Source of the DNA: Pelagibacteraceae bacterium
Lineage (GTDB): Bacteria > Pseudomonadota > Alphaproteobacteria > HIMB59
Length of the DNA: 64,000 nucleotides
Assembly: GCA_019651435.1 (NCBI GenBank)
Contig: BOYI01000001.1
Span: 62,001 to 126,000, forward strand
Reading direction: 5' to 3'
The notes under the pieces were generated by a model, which had not been told where the DNA came from, did not search any database, and worked only from the letters and a program-made list of their open reading frames with translations. Below, piece after piece: positions 36,831 to 47,765 of the stretch. The position numbers and the translations under genes are program-made. The number at the start of each line of letters is the position of its first letter. The stretch's first letter is position 1.

Positions 36831-37280
36831 ATGACAATGACAACAGCTGTAGCTAATTTTAACTGGAAGTGTAAACACACATGGAAGCGAAGTGCCCATA
36901 ATACCAAATGGTGCTTAATTGGTTGTGCCATAGGTGATATGGGAACCATTTTGTTTTTTCAGATGACTGGAATACCATGGTCAACTTTAGCCATCATGTC
37001 ACTTGCCATAATTAATGGCCTGCTTACTAGCATCGCCCTAGAGACTATTATTTTGATGCGTCAGGAATTCAATTTTCAACAAGCATTAAAAACTGCGCTA
37101 GGTATGAGTTTTATTTCAATGATTTCAATGGAAGCCGCCATGAACATCACAGATGTTCTTTTAACTGGTGGGGCTATGCTCACATGGTGGGTAGTGCCGA
37201 TTATGCTTTTTGTAGGATTTATTACTCCTTGGCCTTACAACTATTGGCGTTTGAAGAAATATAATATTGCGTGTCACTAA
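36831..37280 (+). CDS. DUF4396 membrane protein
   Basis: Inner-membrane protein, 149 residues and about four helices. NTKWCLIGCAIGDMGTILFF, LAIINGLLTSIALETIILM and the late MLTWWVVPIMLFVGFITPWPYNYWRL match DUF4396 (function unknown, often beside copper or heavy-metal genes). It lies 26 bases after the cupredoxin gene and overlaps the nuclease gene by 10 bases. Possible copper role from context. Confidence 0.75.
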   Translation: MTMTTAVANFNWKCKHTWKRSAHNTKWCLIGCAIGDMGTILFFQMTGIPWSTLAIMSLAIINGLLTSIALETIILMRQEFNFQQALKTALGMSFISMISMEAAMNITDVLLTGGAMLTWWVVPIMLFVGFITPWPYNYWRLKKYNIACH

Positions 37281-37732
37281 TTAAGCTCTCTTTATACCTT
37301 TTTTTTGGAATATTAATTTTTTCCTCAGCTAATTCAGATCTATTGATTGTTACAGATGGAGATACTATCCGCATTGGAGATGAACGCATTCGATTTAGTG
37401 GTATCGATGCTCCGGAAATAAAGCAAACCTGTATTTATCAAGAAATAGAGTTTAAATGTGGTGAGTTTTCTAAAAATCTTTTAATTGAAAAAATTTCAAA
37501 TCAAGAAGTAAGTTGTATTAGAGAAAACACAGATCAATACGGAAGAACTTTAGCAGAATGTTTTGTTGGAAAAGAGTCTCTTAGTAGTTATTTAGTAAGA
37601 GAGGGATACGCTTTCGCATATCGTAAGTATTCCGATAAATTTATTCCAGATGAAGAATATGCCCAAAGTAAAGGCAATGGAATGTGGAGCATGGATTTTA
37701 TGTTCCCATGGGATTTTCGAAAATCACAATAA
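37271..37732 (+). CDS. Secreted thermonuclease-family nuclease (SNase-like)
   Basis: Calcium-dependent OB-fold nuclease, 153 residues, with an N-terminal signal segment. Active-site elements of staphylococcal nuclease are seen in order: VTDGDTIRI (Asp), RIRFSGIDAPE (Arg and Glu) and DQYGRTLAEC (second Arg). Starts at GTG 37271 inside the end of the DUF4396 gene. Likely degrades extracellular or periplasmic DNA/RNA for nutrients. Confidence 0.82.
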   Translation: MSLIKLSLYLFFGILIFSSANSDLLIVTDGDTIRIGDERIRFSGIDAPEIKQTCIYQEIEFKCGEFSKNLLIEKISNQEVSCIRENTDQYGRTLAECFVGKESLSSYLVREGYAFAYRKYSDKFIPDEEYAQSKGNGMWSMDFMFPWDFRKSQ

Positions 37733-37775
37733 TTATTCTTATAGTATCTCATTTATCGTGATGTAAAATTTTTCT

Positions 37776-38997
37776 GTGAACAAAAAAGAAATAGCAGTAA
37801 TAGGAGCAGGTATTGTTGGATTGAGCACTGCTTATTATCTTCAAAAAGCTGGATGCCAAGTAATTTTAATTGATAAACAAGATCCGGGTACAGGTACGTC
37901 GCGTGGACATGCGAGTATGATTGCCAATTATGGAGTCCCAGGTATTAATCAACCTCAAGTATGGCAACAGTTGCCAAGATATCTTTTCTCTAAGTCTTCA
38001 CCCATAGCCATTCAATGGAGCAAAATAGGAAAAATGACTCCATGGCTAATTCAATTTTTAAAAAACTGTAATACTGCCTCAATGGAAAAAACAGCATCAC
38101 ATACTTCCTATCTTCTAAAAAGTGCTCTCTCTAATTATCAAGAATTATTAAAAGAAGTAGGAGCTCAAAACTTATTAACTCATCGAGGAGTTTTGTATGT
38201 CTGGATTGATCCTCGCCAACAACCTAATTCTTCGCAAATTAATATTCGATCTGAATCAGGAGTAGAACAAATCAAACTATCTGGAGAAGAAATCAGAGAG
38301 TTGGAGCCCAATCTCTCTGATCAAATTCAAGGGGGATGGCATTTTCCAAAAGCTCATCACACTCTTGATCCCGATCTTATCTTAGAAAAATTGTATCAAA
38401 ACTTTCTTAGTCGAGGCGGTCAATTTCAAAAAGAAGAGGTTTCAGCTATTCATCCCAGAAGAGGGTTCAACTCAAATCAATAATAGTGATTATGATCAAG
38501 TAGTCGTATGTACAGGGGCATTCTCAAAATCACTGGTAAAGCAGATTGAAGGTCAGTTCATTCCACTCGAAACAGAAAGAGGCTATCACATTGAATTTAT
38601 TGAAAAACAACAACTTTTAAGTCGTCCCACCTGTTTGGTAGAGTCAGGGATGTATTTAACACCTCTACATAATCGACTCCGCGCCGTTGGGACCGTGGAA
38701 CTGGGAGGCTTACATTCTGAGATCTCCCAAGCCCGTATAGATTATATTGCGCGAGATGCCAAACGATTACTGCCCTCACTTCAAGATTATCAAAACCCTG
38801 GCTTGGTTATCGCCCACAATGCCCGATTGCCTGCCTGTGCTAGGCAGATCGCCAAAATATAAAAATATCTTTTACGCTTTGGTCATAATCATCTAGGTTG
38901 GACCCTTGGACCTACGACAGGAAAAGTTAATTACTGATCTTATTTGTCATGGTAGGAAATTAATTCAGTTTATAGCATCGACAGGTATCTCTCATAA
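37776..38997 (+). pseudogene. dadA: D-amino-acid dehydrogenase (DadA family), about three frameshifts
   Basis: FAD-dependent oxidase/dehydrogenase of the DAO family that deaminates D-amino acids at the membrane. GTG start at 37776; FAD motif VIGAGIVGLSTAYYLQKAG, then GTSRGHASMIANYG. The frame breaks near 38450; QVVVCTGAFSKSLV and SGMYLTPLHNRLRAVGTVELGG follow in the next frame; after a break near 38860 come FYAFGHNHLGWTLGPTTGK and SVYSIDRYLS with a TAA overlapping the next ATG. About 405 residues in total, as expected, so the gene is otherwise complete. Confidence 0.83.
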
Positions 38998-39563
38998 TGA
39001 AACACATCATCAGTTTTATTTTCGTATTTCTTTGGACCTTGCCAATTAAAGCGGATGCTTTTTTTCAAGATTACTGTATTGGATATTTTGAGGAAGTTTA
39101 TTGGGTCTTAGATCCTATTGAAGAGGAAGAAGTTCGAGATGAAATTATAAATTTCTTTAATGAGAAATTTCCTCAATCCAAGTCTCTAAATTTTAATTTA
39201 TATTATAGCTCTTCTATAAGGCAGTTTATATTTGATGATCAAAAAAAAGATCTTAGCCAGTTCATTCAGGTCAACTATCCTAATTTTGAAATAATTCTTT
39301 TGGATGCTTATATTAATTTATTTACTCAAGGAGATAATTACTGTCCTGCCTTTTGGAATGATTGCTCAGAGGAATCTTTGGATAGTTTTTTTTCAGGAGC
39401 TAAAGAATTTAGTGATACTTGGAGGGGTGAAGAAAATGTTTTAAGTTTTCTTGAAAATGACTTCATTAATAATCAATGTATTTCACTCCTCAACACTGAA
39501 ATAGATCGAACTCAATTTATTGCTGACTTAAATATTCTTATTAAAGAATTAACTAAAAATTAA
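38997..39563 (+). CDS. Hypothetical secreted protein
   Basis: 188 residues, not recognised. A signal peptide (MKHIISFIFVFLWTLPIKADA) precedes a mature part rich in acidic and aromatic residues, with four Cys (DYCIGYF, NYCPAF, DCSEES, NQCISLL) that could form two disulfides in the periplasm. ATG overlaps the dadA stop by one base, which supports real translation. Ends 10 bases before the convergent lactate dehydrogenase gene. Confidence 0.6.
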   Translation: MKHIISFIFVFLWTLPIKADAFFQDYCIGYFEEVYWVLDPIEEEEVRDEIINFFNEKFPQSKSLNFNLYYSSSIRQFIFDDQKKDLSQFIQVNYPNFEIILLDAYINLFTQGDNYCPAFWNDCSEESLDSFFSGAKEFSDTWRGEENVLSFLENDFINNQCISLLNTEIDRTQFIADLNILIKELTKN

Positions 39564-39573
39564 TTAAATTAAT

Positions 39574-40731
39574 TTAGTCTCGAAATCTTAGGTTTTTCTT
39601 GGATAACTCACCTATATTTGAGACACCCATTAAAATCATGTCTCGCTCAATTTCTTTTTTTAAATTACCAAGCGCTCTTTCTACACCTTTTTGCCCTCCA
39701 GCAGCTAAAGCATACAAATACATTCTTCCTCCAGAACAGGCCTTTGCTCCTAAAGATAGAGCCTTTAAGATATGAGTACCTCTTCTAATACCTCCCTCAC
39801 AAATAACATCAATTTTATCTCCAACTGCATTTACTATTTCTTCTAATTGGTCAAAAGGAGAACGAGATCCGTCTAGTTGTCGACCGCCATGGTTCGATAT
39901 CATGATTGCCGTTGCACCAACATCGACAGCTTTTTTAGCATCTTCAACTGACATAATGCCTTTAATTGCAAATGGTTTTCCCCATTTCTGATTTATTTCT
40001 TCAATTTTTTTCCAGGATAATGAGTTATCTAGCATTTTCGTGAAATAATCACCTATGCTAGTCATGAGGTTTGTCCCTTCTGTAACATGTTTGTTGAGAT
40101 TGCTAAGTTCCCATTTAGGTTTGGTAAAATAATTAAAAGCCCAAGCAGGATGAGTCGCAAAACTAATAATACTTTTTATTGATAAATTTAGTGGAATAGT
40201 AAACCCGGTATATAAATCTCTTTCTCGATTACCTCCCACTGAAGAATCAACAGTAACCGCCATCGTATCAAAATTATGTTCTTTGCACTGATCAATTAAA
40301 TAATCATTCAAGCCCTGATCTTTATGTACATAGAGTTGAAATAATTTTGGAGTGGAGATTAAGTTTGCTATTTCCTCTATGCTTGCTGTTCCCAGAGATG
40401 AGACTCCAAACATGGTGCCAAATTTTTCAGCTGCCTTACCAACACCAATTTCTCCATCAGGATGAAATAATCTTTGAAGAGCTGTAGGAGCACAGTAAAT
40501 AGGTAAGTCTAATTTTTGACCCATCACTGTCGTTGACATATCAATATTTTCAACACCAGTTAAAACATTTGGAACTAAATCACATTGATCATAAGCTTCC
40601 GTATTACGTCGGTAAGTCACTTCATCATCGGCTGCGCCATCAATATAATGAAAGATAGGAGAGGGAAGTCTGCTTTTAGCTAAGTTTCGAAAATCTTTAA
40701 AATTATGGCAACTATTGATGCTCTTAAACAT
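39574..40731 (-). CDS. lldD: FMN-dependent L-lactate dehydrogenase / alpha-hydroxyacid oxidase
   Basis: Oxidises L-lactate (or another 2-hydroxyacid) to the ketoacid. 385 residues; IYCAPTALQRLFHPDGE, LFQLYVHKDQ, VTVDSSVGGNRERD, and the active-site block AIMISNHGGRQLDG with the catalytic His, then CEGGIRRGTHILKAL. It lies 22 bases after the rhamnulokinase-type gene in the same direction. As bifunctional RhaD yields L-lactate, this enzyme would finish the route to pyruvate; that link is inference. Confidence 0.88.
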   Translation of the reverse strand: MFKSINSCHNFKDFRNLAKSRLPSPIFHYIDGAADDEVTYRRNTEAYDQCDLVPNVLTGVENIDMSTTVMGQKLDLPIYCAPTALQRLFHPDGEIGVGKAAEKFGTMFGVSSLGTASIEEIANLISTPKLFQLYVHKDQGLNDYLIDQCKEHNFDTMAVTVDSSVGGNRERDLYTGFTIPLNLSIKSIISFATHPAWAFNYFTKPKWELSNLNKHVTEGTNLMTSIGDYFTKMLDNSLSWKKIEEINQKWGKPFAIKGIMSVEDAKKAVDVGATAIMISNHGGRQLDGSRSPFDQLEEIVNAVGDKIDVICEGGIRRGTHILKALSLGAKACSGGRMYLYALAAGGQKGVERALGNLKKEIERDMILMGVSNIGELSKKNLRFRD

Positions 40732-40752
40732 AATTACATTTTAAATAAAAAA

Positions 40753-42120
40753 TTAAGGATGACTAAACAATTCTTTTTTATAAAGATTTGACTCCCATAA
40801 TTGATAAAGGCTAAATAATGATTGATTTTGAAATTTCTTAATCGAAATAGTATCTAACTTATTTTTTCTATTAATATTAAAAAGATTTGTAGCTCCCAAG
40901 CTAGTTCCTATTTCCCTTTTGTTTTTAAGAACAGTCTGTTTGGGGCGAAGGGTAGATAATAATTTCATTATCATAAGATTTTTAGTAATGGGTCCATCTA
41001 GGATTATTGTATTTTTTGAATTCATTTTATTGAGACAATAATTCAACATAAATGCTATGTATAAGCACACTAAATAATATATTTGTTCTTTTTTAAGATT
41101 TTTATACTTACTGATATTAATTTTACTGATTTTGAACGCACCGCCAGAAGCATAGCTCGGATAGATTAGATAATCCTCTAAATTAAAATTACTTATGGGT
41201 TTGAGCTTAGAAGTAAGCTTAAATTTTTCTAAAAGATAGTCGTACTCTCTACCTCCCATAAACCTCATTGTGGGAACTGCTTTTCCATAAACATCTATGT
41301 TGGACAGCATATCCAGTTCGGGCTTCAATTTTTTTAGAGAATTTTTTTGATTAAAGATAATGTACCAAGTTCCTGAGGAAACTAAGGTAAAATTTTTAAT
41401 ATTTGAATTTTTAAAATACAAATAAGAGGCATTACTGTCATGAACCCCATTGATGATTTGTAATTTTGAATGACCAATTTTTTTGACTCCAATTGTTTTC
41501 CAGGCTTTTTCATTTGAAGGAAATTTACTTTGAAATTTCAGTTTTTTCACAAGAGAGGAGAGTTTATTTTTTTTAAAATCCCATAGATGGGTATGACAAC
41601 CCAAATAGGAAATTTCAGAAGTATAATTGTTTGTCATTTTCCAAGTTATATATTGAGGATAATTGAGAAAATATTTTGTTTTTTTAATCAACTCAGGTTT
41701 TTTTTGATTTAAGTAATAAAGTTGAAGGCCAGTATTAAGACCATTTTCTAACAAGGGTGTATAGCTTTCATTAAAAGAAGGAATAATTTTTTGATATCCC
41801 TTAACATATTTATGATATGGAAATTCATAATCAGTGCATGCAATTAATTCTTTATCATTAAAATCAATTAGAGCCGTTGAGCAAGCATGTGCCGTGCAAA
41901 CAAACTTATTTAACTGATATTTTTTTTCGACTGTTTTTATTTTTTGTAATGTCCATTCATAAACCGATGGTGAGTTTAAAACTTTAATTCCATGTTTTTT
42001 GGTGGAACGCTGTTTAGAATTAAAAGATTTTACTACTTTATTATTTTGATCAAAGAAAATGAGTTTGATATTGGTTTTTCCAATATCAAGAACAATATTT
42101 AATTTTTTATTTGCACGCAT
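40753..42120 (-). CDS. rhaK: L-rhamnulose kinase-type FGGY carbohydrate kinase
   Basis: ATP-dependent sugar kinase, 455 residues. Phosphate-1 motif VLDIGKTNIKLIFFD at the N terminus; GVHDSNASYL and VSSGTWYIIF are typical FGGY blocks, and IILDGPITKNLMIM stands near the C-terminal ATP site. The gene overlaps rhaD by one base, so they are translated together. It resembles rhizobial RhaK more than enteric RhaB by overall plan. Very AT-rich, many Lys/Asn codons, more than its neighbours. Confidence 0.82.
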   Translation of the reverse strand: MRANKKLNIVLDIGKTNIKLIFFDQNNKVVKSFNSKQRSTKKHGIKVLNSPSVYEWTLQKIKTVEKKYQLNKFVCTAHACSTALIDFNDKELIACTDYEFPYHKYVKGYQKIIPSFNESYTPLLENGLNTGLQLYYLNQKKPELIKKTKYFLNYPQYITWKMTNNYTSEISYLGCHTHLWDFKKNKLSSLVKKLKFQSKFPSNEKAWKTIGVKKIGHSKLQIINGVHDSNASYLYFKNSNIKNFTLVSSGTWYIIFNQKNSLKKLKPELDMLSNIDVYGKAVPTMRFMGGREYDYLLEKFKLTSKLKPISNFNLEDYLIYPSYASGGAFKISKINISKYKNLKKEQIYYLVCLYIAFMLNYCLNKMNSKNTIILDGPITKNLMIMKLLSTLRPKQTVLKNKREIGTSLGATNLFNINRKNKLDTISIKKFQNQSLFSLYQLWESNLYKKELFSHP

Positions 42121-44200
42121 TACCTTGTAAATGAGGTAATGTTTCCTCCATCAACATTGATAATATTACCTGTTGATTTTTTTGATTTGGAACTAGCAAA
42201 AAAGTAAATACCTTCTGCAATATCTTCGGGCAATATACTCTCTTTGAGTAAACTTCTATTTTTATAGAACTCTTCCACATTATTAATGCTTATCTTATTG
42301 CTGATAGCTCTTTGTTTCTTCCAATCACCTTTCCATATTTTTGAACCTTGTATTACAGCATCAGGATTTACAACATTTGATCGAATTTTATAGGCGGAGC
42401 CTTCAAGGGCAATCAAACGAGAAAGATGAAGTAATGAGCTTTTTGCAACGCTATATGCAGACGCACCCTTTGAGGCACTAAGACTATTTTTACTGGAGAC
42501 AAAAATAATGGAGCCACCATTATTTTGTTCAATCATTTTTTGGTACACTTCTCGGCTAATCAAAAAACAACCTTTTGATAGAATATCCATATTCTTATCC
42601 CATAGTTTTGTGGATGTTTTTTCAAAAAGTGCCACTGAAGCAAAGCCTGCATTGGCAACAAGAATATCAATTCCACCAAACTGGTTAATACTTTCCGAAA
42701 CAGCATTTTGAACATCTTTTTCACTAGTGACATCCATCAAAATAGAATGAACAACGTCTTTCCCATACTTTTCAACAAACTCACTATGTTTGGATTGCAG
42801 GGCAGACTTATCTATGTCTGTAAGAATGACACAACATCCCTCACTTAAAAACTTATTAGCTGTCGCTGAACCAATACCTCCGGCAGCTCCAGTGATTAAT
42901 GCAACTTTACCTGCGAGCTCTTTTTCGGGCGGCATTCTTCTTAACTTTGCTTCTTCAAGTTCCCAGTATTCTATTCTAAATGCCTCTCTTTCAGAGAGCC
43001 CCGTGTATTTACTTACACCTTCTGCACCTTTCATTACATTCATTGCGTTGCAAAAAAATTCACTTGAAACTCGCGCAGTAGCCTTATTCTTTGCAAAAGA
43101 CATCATGCCATACTCAGGTATAAGAATAATTACCGGATACGGATCTCTTAAATTGGGAGAACCTTTTTCTTTGTTTCTATTGTAATAATTTGTATACGCC
43201 TCTTTGTATTTTCCTAAATGACTTTTGATGACACTATCAATTTTTTCTTCACTTTTCTTTAATTCACTTAATGAAGGTAAGACCATTGGCAGTCTTTTGG
43301 TTCTAAGAAAATGGTCAGGGCATGAGGTCCCTACCGATGCAACTTTTTTTAAATTCTGTGAATTTACAAATTCTAAAGTGATATCTGATTTATCTAAATG
43401 AAGTATTTTTGAATTATCAATTGATAATTGACCACGAATTGTTGAAATTAGTTTTGTCTCAAAATCAGGATAAGATTTCTTTTGAAAAAGAGGCTTTCCA
43501 AAAGAATATTTTTTAATCGAGTTATTTAAATATGTCTGTGCTTGCTTGATTAATTTTATGGAGTTGGAATAGCACTCTTTGCTTGTATCGCCCAAGTAAA
43601 TAGACCGTGGTGTCCAAGAACAATGCCCATGATATGTGGGTTTTTTTGAATTAAATTTTCCATACGAAGACCAAGGTCAAATCCTGGACGCTGCCATCCA
43701 AGCCAACCCACTTTTCCTCGATAAACTTTATTAATAATTTCTTTTCCGTTTTTCATCGTGGCCAATGCGATAATTGAGTCAGGATGTGTGTGATCTACTT
43801 CAGGAAAAGGTACATAACCATGCAGTGGTGTATCGATACTAGCAGCTCTTGGGTTATTATTAAAAGTACACATAGGGTAATAGCTCACCATTTCATCTTC
43901 AAAGTTAAAGCCCCTATAAATATTTTTTAAACTATTAAACTTATCTAGATATAGACTTGCAAAACCATCTTCTTTTATTGAGCCTAAGTCACCACCAGAA
44001 CCTTTTACATATAATATAGTCTCCATTTTTTTGGTAATGGGATCTTTGACTTGAATTTTTGATGAAGTATTTCCACCACCGAAATTTGTAACTTTTAAAT
44101 CAGACCCAAGCAGATTGGAACGTGTAATTAATTGATTGAGCTTTGAGAGTTTGTTGTAACTGTCTTTCCAGTAATTTTTAACATTTTTTTGAAAAATCAT
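42120..44200 (-). CDS. rhaD: Bifunctional rhamnulose-1-phosphate aldolase / lactaldehyde dehydrogenase (one frameshift)
   Basis: Two-domain enzyme splitting rhamnulose-1-phosphate into dihydroxyacetone phosphate and L-lactaldehyde and oxidising the latter to L-lactate. Domain 1, class II aldolase: NFGGGNTSSKI, TPLHGYVPFPEVDHTHPDS (metal His residues), LGHHGLFTW. Domain 2, short-chain dehydrogenase: ALITGAAGGIGSATANKF, LVANAGFA, YSVAKSSLL (Tyr-Lys). A shift near 43585-43595 breaks LFTW from GDTSKECY; joined it is about 693 residues, the usual length. First gene of the minus-strand rhaD-rhaK-lldD unit, divergent from rhaS. Confidence 0.9.
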
Positions 44201-44314
44201 TTTTCTTTTTTAAATGAAAGCCTTACTGCCTACAATAAAAAATTCTTAAATAATTTGATTTAAACAACAAAAAAAGAAATAATAAAACAAGGTTAAAATT
44301 AGGAGGATTAAGAT

Positions 44315-45302
44315 ATGAAAAAACTATTCTTAGTTGTTATTTCATCGATTCTATTTGCTTTTAACGCCAATGCAGCTGATATGAGAATTGCATTAGTAGT
44401 TAAAGGTTTAGGTATTGGCTTCTTTGAAGCTGCTGCTGAAGGTGGCCAAGAGGCTGCATCTGAAATTGGTGGTATAGAAGTTATATACACCGGTCCTGCA
44501 ACAACAACTGCAGAGGCACAAATTGAGGTAATTAACTCTTTAATTGCACAAAAAGTAGACGCGATTGCTATTTCTGCAAATGACAGAGACGCTCTTGCTT
44601 CTATTGGTAAAAAAGCAATGGACAGAGGAATCACTGTGATTTCTTGGGACTCAGGTATTGCTGAAGAGGGAAGAGTCATGAACTTAGACCCTTCCAACAC
44701 AGCACTTATTGGTTCATCAAACATCAAGTGGATGAAAAACTCCATGGGTGATGAGGGTGAATTTGCAATTCTTAGTGCAACCAGTCAAGCAAACCAACCA
44801 AAATGCTTGGATTGAAGAAATGAAAAAAGAATTTGCAAAGCCTGAATACTCCAAGATGAAGTGGGTTGATACCGTTTATGGTGATGACTTATTTGATAAG
44901 AGCTACCAAGAAGCTTTAGGTCTATTCAAAAAGTATCCTAACCTAAAAGGAATTATCGCTCCAACATCTGTTGGTATTGTTGCAGCAGCGAAGGCTGTTG
45001 AAGACCAAGGTCTTGTAGGTAAGGTTTTTGTAACTGGTTTAGGTCTTCCAAGTGAAATGCAATCTCACGTTAAAAGTGGTGCTGCAAAACAATTTGGTAT
45101 TTGGAATCCAATTGACCTAGGTTACTCAGCTGTTTACTTATCATATCAGATTGCATCTGGTGCTTATACTGGCCAAGAGGGTGAGTGTATCCCAACAGGT
45201 AGAATGGGTGAAATCTGTGTTGGCGCTGGTAACAGTGCAGCGATGGCTGACCCATTTATTTTTGATGAGTCAAACATCGATAAGTTCGCAGCAATCTTTT
45301 AA
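44315..45302 (+). CDS. rhaS: Rhamnose ABC importer solute-binding protein (one frameshift)
   Basis: Periplasmic family-2 (ribose-type) binding protein. Signal peptide MKKLFLVVISSILFAFNANA, then IALVVKGLGIGFFEAAAEGG. A shift near 44795-44805 separates SATSQANQ from NAWIEEMKKEF; the second frame carries FVTGLGLPSEMQSHVKSG and FGIWNPIDLGYSAVYLSYQ, which are diagnostic of RhaS. About 328 residues when joined. Ribosome site AGGAGG. First gene of the plus-strand importer operon; followed by a strong hairpin. Confidence 0.87.
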
Positions 45303-45317
45303 TTCTAAATTAATATC

Positions 45318-45347
45318 ACACACGACCCCAAGGGGTCGTGTGTTTTT
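45318..45347 (+). terminator. Strong intrinsic hairpin between rhaS and rhaT
   Basis: ACACACGACCCC (45318-45329) pairs perfectly with GGGGTCGTGTGT (45332-45343), loop AA, then TTTTT (to 45347). A classical rho-independent terminator only two bases before the rhaT start, so rhaT-rhaP-rhaQ expression needs partial read-through. Confidence 0.88.
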
Positions 45348-45349
45348 CA

Positions 45350-46810
45350 ATGAAGCTTGAACTTAAAAACATCTCCAAAAACTTCCATGGAGTCAAGGCG
45401 CTCCAAAACGTTGATTTTCAACTAAAAGAGAACAGTATTCATGCGTTATTAGGTGAAAATGGTGCAGGAAAATCCACTCTGGTTAAAATTCTTTGTGGTG
45501 TATATCAACCAGATAGCGGCTCCATTCATTTAAATAACCAGCAACAAACAATTTCAAATCCTGCTATATCACTATCTTTAGGGATCTCTGCTATTCATCA
45601 AGAATCAGTCATGTTTGACGAACTGACAGTCACTGAAAATATTTTTATTGGAAATCATCTGACAAAGTCTAACAGACTAATTGATTGGGGATTGATGGAG
45701 AGTAAGACCAAACAATTACTTGAAGAGCTAGAGGCAAATATTGAACCTAATGAAAAATAAAAGATTTAAGTATTGCCCAACGACATATAGTGCAAATTTC
45801 TCGTCTCTAATCATGACGCAGATATCGTGATTATGGATGAACCACAGCATCCCTATCTCAAAAGAAATCAATGAGCTTTACACAATCATCAGAAATTTAA
45901 AAAACAAAATAAATCGATTATCTTTTATCTCTCATAAATTAGATGAGGTTATGGAAGTTTGTGATGACTTTACGGTTCTACGAGATGGAGAATTAATTAA
46001 ATCTGATACTATTTCAAATACAGACAAAGACCAGTTAATCACTCATATGGCAGGCGAGAAGTTAATCAGATATTTCCAAAAATAACGTGACAATCGAAAA
46101 CGAAATTTTTCAAGTCAGCAATTTCTATAAAAACCCAGTTTAAAAATATTAATTTCAACTTAAGAAAAAAGAAATCTTAGGTTTTTATGGTCTGGTGGGA
46201 TCGGGTCGAACAGAAATTATGAAATCCATCTTTGGCATTACCAAACCCGATGAAGGAGAGATTCATTTCAAAGATCAAAAATTCCATTGCAAACCTAGCG
46301 ATGCCATCAATCAGGGGATCGTTTATTTGTCGAGGAAAGACAGCAATTGGGAATGACGGTTAATGTCTGTTAAAGACAACATCAATATGGCGATAATGGA
46401 CCGAAATTCGCAGTTTTATATCATGGATACCTTAAAAGAGATTAAAATGCCTCGGCTATGCAAGAAAAACTCAATATCAAAGTTTCGTATTGGAGCCAGT
46501 TAACTCAAAGTTTATCTGGAGGTAATCAGCAAAAAACAGTATCGCCAAATGGCTTTCTACGAAGCCAGAGGTTTTAATTTTAGATGAACCCACTAAAGGG
46601 ATTGATGTTCGATCGAAATCTGCAGTTCATGAATTTATGGGAGAATTAGTAGGAGAGGGATGTCGATTATCATGATCTCATCTGAATTACCAGAGATTCT
46701 AGGGATGTGCGATCGAGTTGTGGTTATGTATAAGGGTTTGATAAAGAAATTTTAGATGTGAAAATGCATCCTCGGAGCAAATAGTAAAACTAGCGAGCGG
46801 TGAGTCATGA
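45350..46810 (+). pseudogene. rhaT: Rhamnose ABC importer ATPase (duplicated ABC domains), many frameshifts
   Basis: RbsA/AraG-like ATPase with two ABC domains. Domain 1: LGENGAGKSTLVKIL, ISAIHQESVMFDELTV, then after breaks near 45760 to 45850 the frames give SIAQRHIVQIS, IVIMDEP, SHKLDEVMEVCDDFTVLRDG. Domain 2: [71 protein letters not shown], then VKLASGES ending at 46810. At least eight small shifts are needed for about 490 residues. ATGA overlap with the permease. Start ATG 45350, directly after the terminator. Confidence 0.82.
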
Positions 46811-47765
46811 AAAAGTTTTTAACTAATAGAGACTTTATCCTCTTTGCCATTATCATGATAGGGTTAGTAGCAGTAGGATTTGCCAATCCACTTTTTGTTA
46901 CCCCTTCAAGTATTTCTGACGTTCTAACTGATACTTCTATTTTAATTATTCTAGCTCTTAGTCAGATGATCGTCATCTTGATACGAGCTATTGATTTATC
47001 GGTGCATCGAACTTAGCTCTCTCTGGAATGTTAATTTCTTTACTCTCCACGTGCATCCTGAGTTACCAGTTTACTATTTTATCGCTTTATCTGTGTGATT
47101 GGAACAGTCTTAGGAAGTATTGAATGGTGTTCCATTGCAATTTTAAAGGTACCTTTCATTGTAACACATTGGGACTTTGAGTATCTATCGAGGATTGATT
47201 TATTTTGTCAGTGATGGAAAGCAAGTTTACTCGAATGAGTTTTCAGAGGATTTCCTTGCTCTTATTCATTATAAATTTTTATCTTTGTCTTTCTTGTTTT
47301 GGCTGGCTGTTGCTGTCTTTATTATTATTTACATTTTGCTTAATCATACCCGCTTTGGAAGAAACCTTTATTCGCTGGGAGGAAACCCAGATGCCGCGAA
47401 ATATATAGGTATTAATGAGAATAAGTACATTATTTTAGCCTATTCTATCTCTGGTTTCTTTGCAGGTCTGTGTGGCTACCTTTGGGTTGCTCGATATTCG
47501 GTCGCCTCCACTCAAATCGCTATTGGTTTTGAGCTCACCGTGATCTCGGCTTGTGTGGTAGGGGGCATAGTGTGATGGGGGCGTTGGAACTGTTTTAGGT
47601 TGTGTTCTGGGAGCCTTACTAATAGGACTGATTAGAAATGCCTTACCGGCAGTAGATATTTCTCAGTTCTGGCAATTGGCATCTCTGGTGCAATTATCTT
47701 GATTGCCATTATCATTAATACAAAACTGAACAGCGAAAAGAAAAACAATTATGGTGGAAAACTAA
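46807..47765 (+). pseudogene. rhaP: Rhamnose ABC importer permease 1, several frameshifts
   Basis: RbsC/RhaP-type inner-membrane permease. Pieces in order: FILFAIIMIGLVAVGFANPLF, LALSQMIVILIRAIDLSV, VPFIV with TLSIYRGLIYFVSDGKQVY, RFGRNLYSLGGNPDAAKYIGI (conserved ATPase-contact loop), LAYSISGFFAGLCGYLWVAR and a final LIGLIRNALPAVDISQFWQL. Breaks near 47005, 47060, 47165 and 47575-47680. About 320 residues. ATG overlaps the rhaT stop. The end is uncertain; a TAATG overlap at 47763-47767 with the next gene is likely. Confidence 0.8.
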
